Assembly: GCF_016746095.1 (NCBI RefSeq) | Contig: NZ_JAERTY010000007.1 | Span: 62,001-126,000 of the forward strand | Source: Sphingobacterium faecale | GTDB lineage: Bacteria > Bacteroidota > Bacteroidia > Sphingobacteriales > Sphingobacteriaceae | Direction: 5' to 3' | Length of the DNA stretch: 64,000 bases | In this document: piece by piece, positions 35,024 to 44,243 of the stretch | Layout: the number at the start of each line of letters is the position of its first letter | Numbering within the stretch: position 1 is the stretch's first letter | Position numbers and translations under genes: made by a program | The notes under the pieces: generated by a model | What the model saw: only the letters and a program-made list of their open reading frames with translations | What the model was told of the DNA's origin: nothing | The model's database searches: none

Positions 35024-35371
35024 TTATTTCTTTCGACTTAACATGCTATCTAGCAGCATTTCGATTATGGCGACCACAATTGCAAATAGAGCAGCATTCC
35101 AGAAACCGTCAACGTCAAATTTGGACCCCATAATAGAGTCACTTAACATGATCATAAGGATGGTGATGATGAATGAAACCAGTCCAAAAGTAAGCCAGTT
35201 TAGAGGAAATGTAAACAGTCTTAATATCCCACCAACTATGGCATTTACAAAACCGATTACCAAGCCAGTGACTATAGCCCATCCAAAGCCTGCAACATGT
35301 GCTCCAGGGATAACATAAGCCGCAATTGCAACGACTAATCCTGTCAATAAAAGGGAAATAATGAATCTCAT
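35024..35371 (-). CDS. Phage holin family (superfamily IV) membrane protein
   Basis: A 115-residue very hydrophobic protein with four membrane helices (2-22, 28-55, 60-80, 85-110) and a basic C-terminus, the standard form of the small membrane proteins labelled phage holin family. They are common in chromosomes without prophage, and nothing phage-like lies nearby, so lysis is unlikely. A role in envelope stress is sometimes suggested; here it is unknown. It converges with the PepSY gene across a terminator. Confidence 0.85.
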   Translation of the reverse strand: MRFIISLLLTGLVVAIAAYVIPGAHVAGFGWAIVTGLVIGFVNAIVGGILRLFTFPLNWLTFGLVSFIITILMIMLSDSIMGSKFDVDGFWNAALFAIVVAIIEMLLDSMLSRKK

Positions 35372-35543
35372 AATAGTACCTGTTTTTTAATTAATACATG
35401 TTCAAAATTGGTGCCAAATGCTTGATATACCGTGCGGCTCGGTTTATCCTTGAGCAGCATTATGTCAATATGTTAATTGTTTTATTATGCTTGCATATAA
35501 AAAATATATTATCTTTAATATACATTTTAAACTTAATTATACT

Positions 35544-35940
35544 ATGAAACAGTTATTATTTTCTTTTGTAGCGCTCGTGTTTTCTATGGCCTCTTATGCG
35601 CAAAGTAAAGATCCTATTGTGGGGATGTGGTTAAATCCCAGTGGAGAGGGCAAGGTGGAAATCTATGAATCGAATGGAAAATTTTTTGGCAAGTTATATC
35701 TTGTTAAAGACAAGTCAAAAAAAGACACAAAAAATCCCGATGAAAAGCTAAGGTCCCGTGCTTTAAATGGAATTGTCATTCTTAACAACTTTACAAAAAA
35801 GAGAACTTCCTATGAGGATGGAGAAATCTACGATCCCAAAAGCGGTAAGACATATAGTTGTAAGATGAAACTTAAGGGAGATAATGCTTTGGATATTCGT
35901 GGATTCATAGGTATTAGTATGTTTGGACGGTCAGAAACGT
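35544..35940 (+). CDS. DUF2147 family secreted protein
   Basis: About 137 residues from the ATG at 35544, which gives a signal peptide ending SYAQ; the longer frame from 35487 would begin with a non-signal tail. The coding frame continues to the TAA at 35955-35957. The mature part has DPIVGMWLNPSGEGKVEIYE, LYLVKD, KSGKTYSCKMKL and GRSETWTR, typical of DUF2147, a small beta-rich family with Trp-containing repeats. It is probably periplasmic. Function is unknown. It is a single gene between a holin-type gene and kbl. Confidence 0.85.
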
Positions 35941-36015
35941 GGACACGTGCCAAATAAAGTGGGTTTTATAATGCGCAGACAAACGATTTCGTACTGCGTA
36001 GTGGTAAAATTCTGC

Positions 36016-36023
36016 TATCTTTG
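36016..36023 (+). promoter_or_regulatory. Bacteroidota -7 element of kbl
   Basis: TATCTTTG fits TAnnTTTG, 70 bases before the ATG at 36094. The -33 box is unclear. Confidence 0.4.
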
Positions 36024-36093
36024 GAACAAGAATCAAATGTCCTAAGGCCCTAACGCTTTGGATATTTTAAAATTATAAATTTTATTTTTTCAT

Positions 36094-37284
36094 ATGTACA
36101 AAACGTTAAAGCCAGCATTGGAAAAAGAGTTGGCTGCAATCAAAGAAGCAGGACTTTATAAAGAAGAACGGATTATTGTAACTCCTCAGGGGGCGGATAT
36201 TAGAGTAAGCACTGGACAGGAAGTTGTTAACTTCTGTGCAAACAATTATCTCGGACTTTCATCTCATCCAAAAGTTGTTGATGCCGCAAAGAAAGCTATA
36301 GATGATCACGGCTATGGTATGTCCTCGGTTCGTTTCATCTGTGGAACACAAGATGTGCACAAAGAGCTGGAAGCAAAGTTGTCTAGTTTTTTAGGGACAG
36401 AAGATACGATTCTTTATGCTGCAGCATTTGATGCCAATGGCGGTGTCTTTGAGCCTTTGTTTGGAGCTGAAGACGCTATTATCTCCGATGAGCTGAATCA
36501 TGCTTCTATTATTGACGGAGTGCGTCTATGTAAAGCACAGCGTTTCCGTTATAAAAACTGCGATATGGAGGATTTGGAAGCTCAGTTACAAGCTGCTTCC
36601 GGAGCCCGTCATAAAATCATCGTGACCGATGGAGCGTTCTCTATGGATGGTTCTGTCGCTCCATTAGATAAAATCTGTGACTTAGCGGATAAATATGAAG
36701 CTTTAGTGATGATCGATGAATCGCATTGCTCAGGTTTCATCGGTAAAACAGGTAGAGGTACGCATGAGCTATTTGATGTTATAGATCGTATCGATATTAT
36801 AACAGGTACGTTAGGTAAGGCTTTAGGTGGCGCTTCGGGAGGGTTTACTTCAGGTAAAAAAGAGATTATCGATATGTTACGGCAGCGCTCTAGACCATAC
36901 CTTTTTTCAAACACCTTAGCTCCTGCGATTACAGGTGCGTCTGTGGCGGTATTAGATATGCTGAGTGAAACGACAGAATTAAGGGATAAATTGGAAGCGA
37001 ATACATTGTATTTCCGAGAGCAGATGACAGCTGCAGGTTTTGATATTAAACCTGGATTTCATCCAATCGTGCCTGTGATGCTTTATGAAGCCAAGTTGGC
37101 GCAGGAATTTGCTGCGAAAATGTTAGACGAAGGAATCTATGTGATCGGTTTTTACTATCCTGTAGTGCCTCAGGGTAAAGCTCGGATTCGTGTACAGATC
37201 TCTGCTGCCCATGATAAAGCCCATCTGGATAAGGCTATTGCGGCATTTACGAAAGTAGGGAAAGCCCTTGGCGTAATCTCGTAA
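36094..37284 (+). CDS. kbl: Glycine C-acetyltransferase (2-amino-3-ketobutyrate CoA ligase)
   Basis: A 396-residue PLP enzyme of the alpha-oxoamine synthase group. Lys242 in GTLGKALGG binds PLP; other marks are [45 protein letters not shown], and [10 protein letters not shown]. With threonine dehydrogenase it splits 2-amino-3-ketobutyrate with CoA to glycine and acetyl-CoA in threonine breakdown. No dehydrogenase gene is beside it. The related KBL/serine palmitoyltransferase split is hard to judge by eye; length and motifs favour Kbl, though Bacteroidota also use such enzymes for sphingolipids. Confidence 0.85.
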   Translation: MYKTLKPALEKELAAIKEAGLYKEERIIVTPQGADIRVSTGQEVVNFCANNYLGLSSHPKVVDAAKKAIDDHGYGMSSVRFICGTQDVHKELEAKLSSFLGTEDTILYAAAFDANGGVFEPLFGAEDAIISDELNHASIIDGVRLCKAQRFRYKNCDMEDLEAQLQAASGARHKIIVTDGAFSMDGSVAPLDKICDLADKYEALVMIDESHCSGFIGKTGRGTHELFDVIDRIDIITGTLGKALGGASGGFTSGKKEIIDMLRQRSRPYLFSNTLAPAITGASVAVLDMLSETTELRDKLEANTLYFREQMTAAGFDIKPGFHPIVPVMLYEAKLAQEFAAKMLDEGIYVIGFYYPVVPQGKARIRVQISAAHDKAHLDKAIAAFTKVGKALGVIS

Positions 37285-37450
37285 ATGCGCAAATCACTTG
37301 TTAACTGAGAAAGGAAAAAGACATTGCTGATATCGTAACACATCCTTCGGGGCAGTTTTTGATGTAAAAAAGTCTTAAGTATTTGAGTGTGAAATCGGAA
37401 GGTTAACAAAATAATAATATAAAATACTAAAATTTGAGGTGTAAAATAAT

Positions 37451-37458
37451 TATCTTTG
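37451..37458 (+). promoter_or_regulatory. Bacteroidota -7 element of typA
   Basis: TATCTTTG fits TAnnTTTG, 33 bases before the ATG; a TTTG lies at 37433 but the gap is short. Confidence 0.5.
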
Positions 37459-37490
37459 CACCCTGAATTTAAAACAAATTTACTTGCTAC

Positions 37491-39290
37491 ATGCAAAATA
37501 TTAGAAATATAGCGATTATCGCTCACGTCGATCACGGAAAAACTACGTTAGTTGACAAAATCTTACATTTCACGAACCAATTTAGAGATAATGATGGTAC
37601 AGGTGATTTAATTTTAGATAACAACGATTTAGAACGTGAACGCGGTATTACGATCGTTTCGAAAAATGTTGCCGTCAAATATAAAGACGTTAAGATTAAT
37701 GTAATCGACACCCCTGGTCACGCCGATTTTGGTGGAGAGGTGGAACGCGTACTAAAAATGGCGGATGGTGTAGTTTTGTTGTGTGATGCCTTTGAAGGAC
37801 CGATGCCTCAGACTCGCTTTGTTACGCAAAAAGCTTTGGCTTTAGGATTAAAACCTATTGTCGTAGTTAATAAAGTAGATAAGGAAAACTGCCGTCCGGA
37901 CGAAGTATATGAAAATGTTTTTGATTTATTCTTTAGCTTAGATGCTACCGAAGAGCAACTCGAATTCCCAGTATTGTACGGATCATCTAAACAAGGATGG
38001 ATGTCCACAGATTGGAAACAACCGACAGAAGACTTCAGTCCTTTGTTGGATGCAATTATAGAACATATTCCTGCAGCACCTCAAGCCGAGGGTACATTAC
38101 AGATGCAAATTACGTCTTTAGATTACTCTACATTTGTCGGTCGTATAGCGATTGGTCGTGTTGCACGAGGCACAATCAAAGAAAATCAGCCTATATCATT
38201 AGTAAAACGTGACGGCAAGATTGTAAAAAGCCGTGTCAAAGAACTTCAAATCTTTGAGGGATTGGGACGTCTTAAGGTTTCTGAGGTAAAGGCTGGTGAT
38301 ATTTGTGCGGTGGTAGGTATTGAAGGCTTTGATATTGGGGATACCATCGCCGATTTCGAGAATCCAGAACAACTAGAAGTTATCCAGATCGACGAACCAA
38401 CAATGAACATGTTGTTTACGATCAATAACTCTCCATTTTTTGGTAAAGAAGGTAAGTTAGTTACCTCTCGTCATATTCACGATCGTTTACAGAAAGAATT
38501 GGAGAAAAACTTAGCATTACGTGTTGTTCCTACAGAATCTCCGGATGCATGGTTAGTCTATGGCCGTGGTATCTTACACTTGTCCGTACTTATCGAGACC
38601 ATGCGTCGTGAGGGGTATGAGTTACAAGTGGGACAACCGCAGGTTATCGTTAAAGAAATTGATGGTAAAAAGTGTGAACCGGTAGAGGTATTGGTTGTAG
38701 ATGTTCCTGGTGATGTGTCTGGTAAGGTAATCGAATTGGTAACACAACGTAAAGGTGAGTTGTTGATTATGGAAGCCAAAGGTGAAATGCAGCACTTGGA
38801 ATTCGAAATTCCGTCACGCGGTATCATCGGATTGCGTAACAATATCCTGACTGCTACAGCTGGTGAGGCCGTAATGGCGCACCGTCTTAAAGGTTACGAG
38901 CCTTGGAAAGGAACAATTCCTGGCCGTCAGCATGGTGTTTTGATCTCTTTAGATAAAGGTACTACAACAGCTTACTCTATTGATAAGTTACAGGATCGTG
39001 GTAAGTTCTTTGTAGAGCCAGGAGTAGAGATTTACGAAGGTCAGATTTTAGGAGAGCACATCCGAGACAACGATTTGACAATTAATATAGTCAAAGCTAA
39101 GCAATTGACAAATATGCGTGCGTCTGGTACAGATGATAACACACGTATCGCTCCTGCTATTAAGTTCTCATTAGAGGAATCAATGGAATACATCCAAGGA
39201 GACGAATATATTGAGGTCACACCTCAATCTATACGCTTACGTAAAATTTACCTAACGGAAAATGAGCGTAAGGTAAACAAGAAAGTTTAA
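37491..39290 (+). CDS. typA: Translational GTPase TypA/BipA
   Basis: A 599-residue GTPase: G1 in AHVDHGKTT, G2 in RERGITI, G3 in DTPGHADFG, G4 in NKVDKENCRP, then EF-G-like domains II, III and V and the BipA-specific C-terminal domain (RGIIGLRNNILTATAGEAVM, LKGYEPWKG). It binds the ribosome and helps assembly of the large subunit under cold or other stress. Length matches the family. The gene is alone, with a -7 element at 37451 and a strong terminator at 39296. Confidence 0.97.
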   Translation: MQNIRNIAIIAHVDHGKTTLVDKILHFTNQFRDNDGTGDLILDNNDLERERGITIVSKNVAVKYKDVKINVIDTPGHADFGGEVERVLKMADGVVLLCDAFEGPMPQTRFVTQKALALGLKPIVVVNKVDKENCRPDEVYENVFDLFFSLDATEEQLEFPVLYGSSKQGWMSTDWKQPTEDFSPLLDAIIEHIPAAPQAEGTLQMQITSLDYSTFVGRIAIGRVARGTIKENQPISLVKRDGKIVKSRVKELQIFEGLGRLKVSEVKAGDICAVVGIEGFDIGDTIADFENPEQLEVIQIDEPTMNMLFTINNSPFFGKEGKLVTSRHIHDRLQKELEKNLALRVVPTESPDAWLVYGRGILHLSVLIETMRREGYELQVGQPQVIVKEIDGKKCEPVEVLVVDVPGDVSGKVIELVTQRKGELLIMEAKGEMQHLEFEIPSRGIIGLRNNILTATAGEAVMAHRLKGYEPWKGTIPGRQHGVLISLDKGTTTAYSIDKLQDRGKFFVEPGVEIYEGQILGEHIRDNDLTINIVKAKQLTNMRASGTDDNTRIAPAIKFSLEESMEYIQGDEYIEVTPQSIRLRKIYLTENERKVNKKV

Positions 39291-39295
39291 CACAC

Positions 39296-39330
39296 AAAAA
39301 GGCCAGTCAAATTGGACTGGCCTTTTTTAT
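39296..39330. terminator. Bidirectional terminator, typA / ecotin
   Basis: AAAAAGGCCAGTC and GACTGGCCTTTTTT form a 12-bp stem with a 7-base loop. Confidence 0.92.
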
Positions 39331-39349
39331 TTCCAAAGTTTTATATAGT

Positions 39350-39853
39350 CTATTTTTTCCTGATGCGTTCTTCCGCTGCAACATAGACATCTTCCTCGGC
39401 TTTATAGATCTTGAATTGCACCTCATATCCATCAGGTACATAGATTACGATCGGTAATTTTCCATTGTAGCGTACCATCTCTGGTTGTGCTGCAACAAAT
39501 AAATGCCTATTGGGAGCGTCTGGACAGCCCATTTGTGTCGAAGCGACATTTCCATTGGTTTTGAATACATAATAATCATATCCCCAGCCCTGTAAATCTT
39601 TCTTTTCTAACGTTCCCTGCAGAGAAAAATGATTACAACCATCTACTTCCATCCATTTACCAACATTGAATTCGATCTTCTTGTTGTCGTCATTTTTAGA
39701 ATGAGGTACTTCGATGATCATTTTTTTATACCCTGTTTCGGGAACCGGAAATATATCCGTGTTTTGTTTTAGGACAGATTGTGCCATAGTCATTGTTGTC
39801 AAGCTTAAGAGACCCAATAAAACCGTAAAGGTCTTGAGAAGTTGTTTCTTCAT
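39350..39853 (-). CDS. eco: Ecotin, periplasmic serine-protease inhibitor
   Basis: A 167-residue secreted protein with a signal peptide ending MAQ and clear ecotin motifs: FPVPETGYKKMIIEVPH, LEKKDLQGWGYDYYVFKTNG, the reactive loop STQMGCPD, and KLPIVIYVPDGYEVQFKIYKAEE. The two cysteines (VDGCNHF and MGCPD) correspond to the Cys50-Cys87 disulfide of E. coli ecotin. Aligned with the E. coli loop STMMACPD, the P1 residue is Gln instead of Met. Dimeric ecotin blocks trypsin-like and related proteases in the periplasm. It converges with typA across a terminator. Confidence 0.92.
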   Translation of the reverse strand: MKKQLLKTFTVLLGLLSLTTMTMAQSVLKQNTDIFPVPETGYKKMIIEVPHSKNDDNKKIEFNVGKWMEVDGCNHFSLQGTLEKKDLQGWGYDYYVFKTNGNVASTQMGCPDAPNRHLFVAAQPEMVRYNGKLPIVIYVPDGYEVQFKIYKAEEDVYVAAEERIRKK

Positions 39854-39945
39854 ATTTGTTTGTGTTTAAAAGAATACTGTTCTGTTTATACCAAATATGA
39901 TTCCAAAAACCCAAAAAGGTTTAATAAGCGACTGTTTTGAATGCC

Positions 39946-41055
39946 TTATCCCGATTTTTTTGACATTTCATAGCTTTCCGTGAGCTTATCCAGGCGTTTT
40001 TGAATAGCGATATCAGTACGCTGAGGTATCAATTGGTTCAACGCATTTTTCTCGATATCTATATTGGATGTTGACTCAAATAAATGCACCGTCCGCTGGT
40101 TATGAAGGGCGACATCGTATGGATCCTTGGCACTCATCAATTTGACAAATACGGGGAGACACTCGAAGAATATGAAAAGCAAGGCTATAAAGATCACCGC
40201 ATATTTGGTCGAATCATTTTCTGTGCCATCAGCATTTTTATGGAGGTTGGCCAAGGCTGTATTTCTGTTGGCAAAGCCAGCTATATTCACGGCGCTGTCC
40301 AGACTGGTTTCTGATAGAATTCGTTGATCCAATAATCCTTCTTTTTCTTTTCTGACCAGGAGTTGATTTTCTTTGTTTTGAATTCTATTTCTTAATGTAT
40401 CTAAAAATATTTCTTCTTTTTTGAGATTCTCTTCCTTGCGTTTAGCGTGGGGGCCGTACCCTAATACGCCCGAGGTTTCCGTGGTTTTTGTACCAAATAT
40501 CTCGTGATTGAGCTGCTGTCTAGATGTCTTGATTGTAGATTCCAAAGAGTCCGCTTGACGTTTTAACGTCTGCAGTTGCGTATACTCGACTTGATATTTG
40601 CTCTCAAAGGTATGATTTAGCGTGTCTATACGCGCGTGTTGTTGTTTTAGGTATTCAACTCGAAGATGTTCCTTTATTTCTTTGTCGAAAATTTTAAGTT
40701 CTAGAGGGCGAGAGATGACGATACCAATCAAAATAGCTAACAATATGCGGGGTAAAGCTTGGAGCAGTTGTTTGCCATAGCTTTCCGACTTGTTCATACT
40801 AAGGACAATGTAGCGGTCAAGATTGAATATGGCCAGCCCCCAAATCATTCCAAAGAAGGTGGCGTATAAGGGAGCCAGTGCACTGCCGCTAAAGACAAAG
40901 AATAGTGCGTAACCACCTGCTAGACTCGCAAAAAGTCCAGTAAAGAAAATGGTAGCCCCTATACTGACATATTTGCTGTGTTCTTCCGGAAATTGAGAAA
41001 GCATTTCTTTGTGCACTCCGGCACACCACCAGAAAAAAGATTTTAATATACTCAT
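39946..41055 (-). CDS. DUF4407 membrane protein
   Basis: A 369-residue protein with two membrane helices near the N-terminus (about 30-75), another pair around 100-125, a long coiled coil (about 140-265) rich in Glu, Lys, Gln and Asn, a late helix (AVIFIALLFIFFECLPVFV) and a charged tail. The motif MIWGLAIFNLDRYIV is typical of DUF4407. Proteins of this family are widespread in Bacteroidota and of unknown role; the layout suggests a membrane scaffold with a coiled-coil arm. It stands alone. Confidence 0.85.
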   Translation of the reverse strand: MSILKSFFWWCAGVHKEMLSQFPEEHSKYVSIGATIFFTGLFASLAGGYALFFVFSGSALAPLYATFFGMIWGLAIFNLDRYIVLSMNKSESYGKQLLQALPRILLAILIGIVISRPLELKIFDKEIKEHLRVEYLKQQHARIDTLNHTFESKYQVEYTQLQTLKRQADSLESTIKTSRQQLNHEIFGTKTTETSGVLGYGPHAKRKEENLKKEEIFLDTLRNRIQNKENQLLVRKEKEGLLDQRILSETSLDSAVNIAGFANRNTALANLHKNADGTENDSTKYAVIFIALLFIFFECLPVFVKLMSAKDPYDVALHNQRTVHLFESTSNIDIEKNALNQLIPQRTDIAIQKRLDKLTESYEMSKKSG

Positions 41056-41178
41056 TATATTGAATTTGAGCTAGAATAGTTTTTTTCAAAAGTATAAATG
41101 ATACGGGAATCTTTAACATGCTTTTCGGTGAACGTCAGCAAATAAGCGGCGAAACAAGAATTTGTCGCTAAATTTATA

Positions 41179-41186
41179 TAAGTTTG
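41179..41186 (+). promoter_or_regulatory. Bacteroidota -7 element of the M3 peptidase gene
   Basis: TAAGTTTG fits TAnnTTTG with a TTTG at 41161, 114 bases before the ATG. Confidence 0.4.
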
Positions 41187-41299
41187 TAGGGTCAAATTAA
41201 AACCGAAATTTGAATCATAAGTGCAGGGAGTAAATTCCGGTCAAGGAATGGTACTTGAGCTAGATAGAACGAAAAATAGAAGAATATAAATAGATTGAA

Positions 41300-43414
41300 A
41301 TGAGTAAAAAAAACTTCATTCCATTTTTGGTTGTTGCCTCCATGTTCGTAGGGTGTAATAACGAAGAAAAAAGTACGGGTTCTGATAATCCGTTTTTGGC
41401 GAGCTATGACACGCCATTTAATGTTCCACCTTTTGACAAAATCAAAGATGAACATTTTAGACCTGCATTTGAAGCGGCACTTAAACAACATAATTTGGAA
41501 ATTGACAGTATTGTCAATAATACAGAAGAGCCTAATTTCCTGAATACGATAGTTGCCTTAGAGAATGCAGGCACATTATTGGGAAATGTATCTACAGTCT
41601 TCTATAATTTGAATTCGGCAAATACCAACGATACTATTCAAGCTATAGCTAAAGATTTGGCACCTCAGATATCTGCTCATAGTGACGAGATTAAATTAAA
41701 TGCAAAGCTTTTTGATAGGGTTAAAGCTGTATATGCGAAGAAAGATGCTCTTGGATTAGATGCGGAGGATCAGAAATTACTGGAAGAAACATATAAAGGT
41801 TTTGTAAGGTCTGGAGCCAATCTGTCTGAAGCAGATAAGGCTAAGTTGAAACAAATTAATGCCGATCTTTCTGTATTGACAACTCAGTTTGGACAAAATT
41901 TATTAGCAGAAACCAATGCTTACGAATTGGTTGTTGATAAGAAAGAGGATTTAGCGGGCTTGCCAGAAGGTCTGATCGCGGCGGCGGCAGAAACTGCAAA
42001 AGCAAAAGGTAAAGAGGGAAAATGGGTCTTTACACTTTCTAATCCTTCGGTAATGCCATTCTTACAATATGCGGATAGTAGGGAGTTACGCAAGGAAATA
42101 TGGAACGCATACCAGTCGCGTGCTAATAACGATAATGATAGCGATAATAAAGCAGACTTGGTCAAGATCGCCAACCTACGTTTAGAAAAGGCTAAGCTAT
42201 TAGGCTATACGTCGCACGCTGCCTATGTTTTAGAGGAATCAATGGCGGGCAACCCTAGCAATGTGTATAGCTTGTTGAATAAACTATGGGGACCTGCACT
42301 TGCAAAAGCGAAGGTCGAAGCTGCCGATATTCAGAAAGAGATTGAGGCAGCGAAAGATACCTTTAAGGTAGCACCATATGACTGGAGATATTACGCTGAG
42401 AAGATACGAGTTAAACGTTTTGCCTTGAATGAGGAAGAAATTAAACCATATTTTAGTTTATCCGCCGTCCGTGAAGGTGCTTTTGCTACTGCTACAAAAT
42501 TATGGGGAATTACCTTTGTCGCATTAAACAACGTACCTACATATCATGAAGAAGTGGAAGCGTATGAAGTGAAAGATAAAGACGGTTCTCATCTGGGAAT
42601 ATTATATGCAGATTTCTTCCCTCGTGATTCAAAACGCGGTGGCGCATGGATGACTTCGTACCGTAGCCAACAAACGAAAGATGGCAAGCGTGTAGCACCA
42701 GTAATCTCCATTGTATGCAATTTTACGAAGCCTGTTGGTGATCAGCCCGCATTATTGACATTTGATGAAGCTACGACATTATTCCATGAGTTTGGACATG
42801 CTTTACATGGATTGTTTTCCAACGTGAAATATAAGTCCTTGGCTGGTACTTCAGTTTCGCGCGACTTTGTAGAGCTGCCGTCTCAGGTAATGGAAAATTG
42901 GGCTGCAGATCCTGAAGTGTTGAAAACGTATGCTAAACATTACAAAACAGGAGAAGCTATTCCTGATTCATTGATCGCTAAAATGGAAAAAGCTGGCACT
43001 TTTGACCAAGGTTTTGCGACAACAGAATATGTTGCTGCATCATTATTGGATATGAATTACCATGCTGCGACTTCTGCGATCAGTACAGATGTTAATGCTT
43101 TTGAAAAAGCAGCGATGACCAAGGTAGGCTTGATTGATGCGATTATTCCACGTTACAGAAGCACTTATTTTCAGCACATCTTCTCCGGTGGATACTCCGC
43201 GGGATACTATGCTTACATATGGGCAGAAGTCTTAGATGCTGATGCATTTGCCGCTTTTAAAGAAAAAGGGTTATTTGACCAGGTCACAGCAGATTCTTTC
43301 CGTAAGAACATTTTAGAAAAAGGAGGAACGGGAGATCCTGCAGAATTGTATAAAGCGTTTAGAGGTAAAGATCCAGATCCTATTCATTTGATGAAGAAGA
43401 GAGGACTGAATTAA
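41300..43414 (+). CDS. dcp: M3 metallopeptidase (peptidyl-dipeptidase Dcp type), lipoprotein
   Basis: A 704-residue protein with a lipoprotein signal (SMFVGC, Cys19) and an all-helical thimet-oligopeptidase fold. The zinc site is His496-Glu497-x-x-His500 in LFHEFGHALHGLFS, with the third ligand expected in ELPSQVMENWA. Other M3 marks are FDKIKDEHFRPAFE at the start and GGYSAGYYAYIW late on. Dcp enzymes release dipeptides from the C-terminus of peptides; here it would act at the periplasmic face as a membrane-bound scavenger. Oligopeptidase A is the close alternative; the lipoprotein form and length favour Dcp. Confidence 0.9.
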   Translation: MSKKNFIPFLVVASMFVGCNNEEKSTGSDNPFLASYDTPFNVPPFDKIKDEHFRPAFEAALKQHNLEIDSIVNNTEEPNFLNTIVALENAGTLLGNVSTVFYNLNSANTNDTIQAIAKDLAPQISAHSDEIKLNAKLFDRVKAVYAKKDALGLDAEDQKLLEETYKGFVRSGANLSEADKAKLKQINADLSVLTTQFGQNLLAETNAYELVVDKKEDLAGLPEGLIAAAAETAKAKGKEGKWVFTLSNPSVMPFLQYADSRELRKEIWNAYQSRANNDNDSDNKADLVKIANLRLEKAKLLGYTSHAAYVLEESMAGNPSNVYSLLNKLWGPALAKAKVEAADIQKEIEAAKDTFKVAPYDWRYYAEKIRVKRFALNEEEIKPYFSLSAVREGAFATATKLWGITFVALNNVPTYHEEVEAYEVKDKDGSHLGILYADFFPRDSKRGGAWMTSYRSQQTKDGKRVAPVISIVCNFTKPVGDQPALLTFDEATTLFHEFGHALHGLFSNVKYKSLAGTSVSRDFVELPSQVMENWAADPEVLKTYAKHYKTGEAIPDSLIAKMEKAGTFDQGFATTEYVAASLLDMNYHAATSAISTDVNAFEKAAMTKVGLIDAIIPRYRSTYFQHIFSGGYSAGYYAYIWAEVLDADAFAAFKEKGLFDQVTADSFRKNILEKGGTGDPAELYKAFRGKDPDPIHLMKKRGLN

Positions 43415-43432
43415 TTAAATCCTTAAGTAGAC

Positions 43433-43474
43433 AAAGGGACTGATTTCTGAAAATGGAGTCAGTCCCTTTTTTTA
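43433..43474 (+). terminator. Rho-independent terminator after the M3 peptidase gene
   Basis: AAAGGGACTGA pairs with TCAGTCCCTTT around a 15-base loop, followed by a T run. Confidence 0.9.
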
Positions 43475-43791
43475 TTCAATTTTTCACTCATTTGTTTTTT
43501 GACCATGGTACGATCTTGTTTCTAATAAGTTAGATCTTAAGATACTTTTTGGCTAGGGATTATGTAGTCTTAACATAGCTATTGGCTAGGATAAGGCTAG
43601 GTAAAGGCTATGTTAAAGCTGTCTAAAAGATAGCTTACGACTTAATCTAGCAATAATGAGATCCGACCTGCTATGAACAAAGGCCTGCGAGCATTTATGC
43701 GGTTGTGTAGCAGAGATAAAATAAAATTTAATAAAAGTTTTTCTATTGCCTCTCTTTTATCTATATTTGGTCTAAATAAAAATTATAGTTT
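43475..43791. other. Non-coding gap with GGCTAGG repeats and hairpins
   Basis: No convincing gene is seen. GGCTAGG occurs at 43551, 43584 and 43595, with GGCTA at 43606. AACATAGC (43572-43579) pairs with GCTATGTT (43607-43614), and a second hairpin lies at 43617-43634. A TATATTTG element is at 43762. The plus-strand frame from 43673 is a shadow that overlaps the next gene. Confidence 0.6.
43762..43769 (+). promoter_or_regulatory. Bacteroidota -7 element of the DUF6686-like gene
   Basis: TATATTTG, a full match to TAnnTTTG, 22 bases before the ATG at 43792. Confidence 0.5.
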
Positions 43792-44109
43792 ATGTGTCAA
43801 TCTATCACATTGGGTTCGAAAGGCAATACAACCATTAGTTACTGTAGCAAATGCAAAAATCATTATATATGGCAGGGAGCTTTTATATTGACCTTTAATC
43901 CCTTTCAATATGATTGTTTTCTAGAAGAAATAAATAAAAGAATAGGTGCGGAAGAATTCTTGGGATTCCCTGATGGAATATCCCGAATATTGCTGCCGAC
44001 ACCGGTACAGGAAATTCTATTTACATTTTCAGAGGATGAATGGCGTGATTTTACGAGCACGTTACAGGAGGCCTATTATATGCGTGAAATTTATCAGATA
44101 ATAAATTAA
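43792..44109 (+). CDS. DUF6686-like small zinc-ribbon-type protein
   Basis: A 105-residue cytoplasmic protein. Near the N-terminus YCSKCKNHYIWQGAFILTF has a CxxC knuckle and a beta hairpin; a helical tail follows (DEWRDFTSTLQEAYYMREIY). The pattern resembles DUF6686 proteins of Bacteroidota, which carry CxxC and a similar hairpin; I am moderately sure of the name. Only one CxxC is obvious, so a full zinc site would need Cys2 and another ligand or dimerisation. Function unknown. It has its own -7 element and a hairpin beyond it. Confidence 0.6.
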   Translation: MCQSITLGSKGNTTISYCSKCKNHYIWQGAFILTFNPFQYDCFLEEINKRIGAEEFLGFPDGISRILLPTPVQEILFTFSEDEWRDFTSTLQEAYYMREIYQIIN

Positions 44110-44207
44110 AAATATTAAGTCCTGGATGCTTGTCTTTTAATGACTGGCGTCTAGGCACAAACAACAGTTTTATAAATAATTTTCTCTCTCTTCTTTTTAT
44201 AGACTGT

Positions 44208-44240
44208 AAATCCCCTTAGTTAGACTTTGGGGATTTTCTC
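44208..44240. terminator. Terminator between the DUF6686-like gene and the ABC exporter
   Basis: AAATCCCC and GGGGATTT form an 8-bp stem with a 13-base loop, followed by TTCTC. It lies between convergent genes. Confidence 0.75.
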
Positions 44241-44243
44241 TTA

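Noticed and set aside
35024..35371. Prophage remnant suggested by the holin family name
   Set aside because: The flanking genes are chromosomal and no phage structural, integrase or endolysin gene is nearby; the name is a family label only.
43673..43891. Small plus-strand frame of 72 codons
   Set aside because: It overlaps the start of the better-supported DUF6686-like gene in another frame and shows no protein-like pattern.
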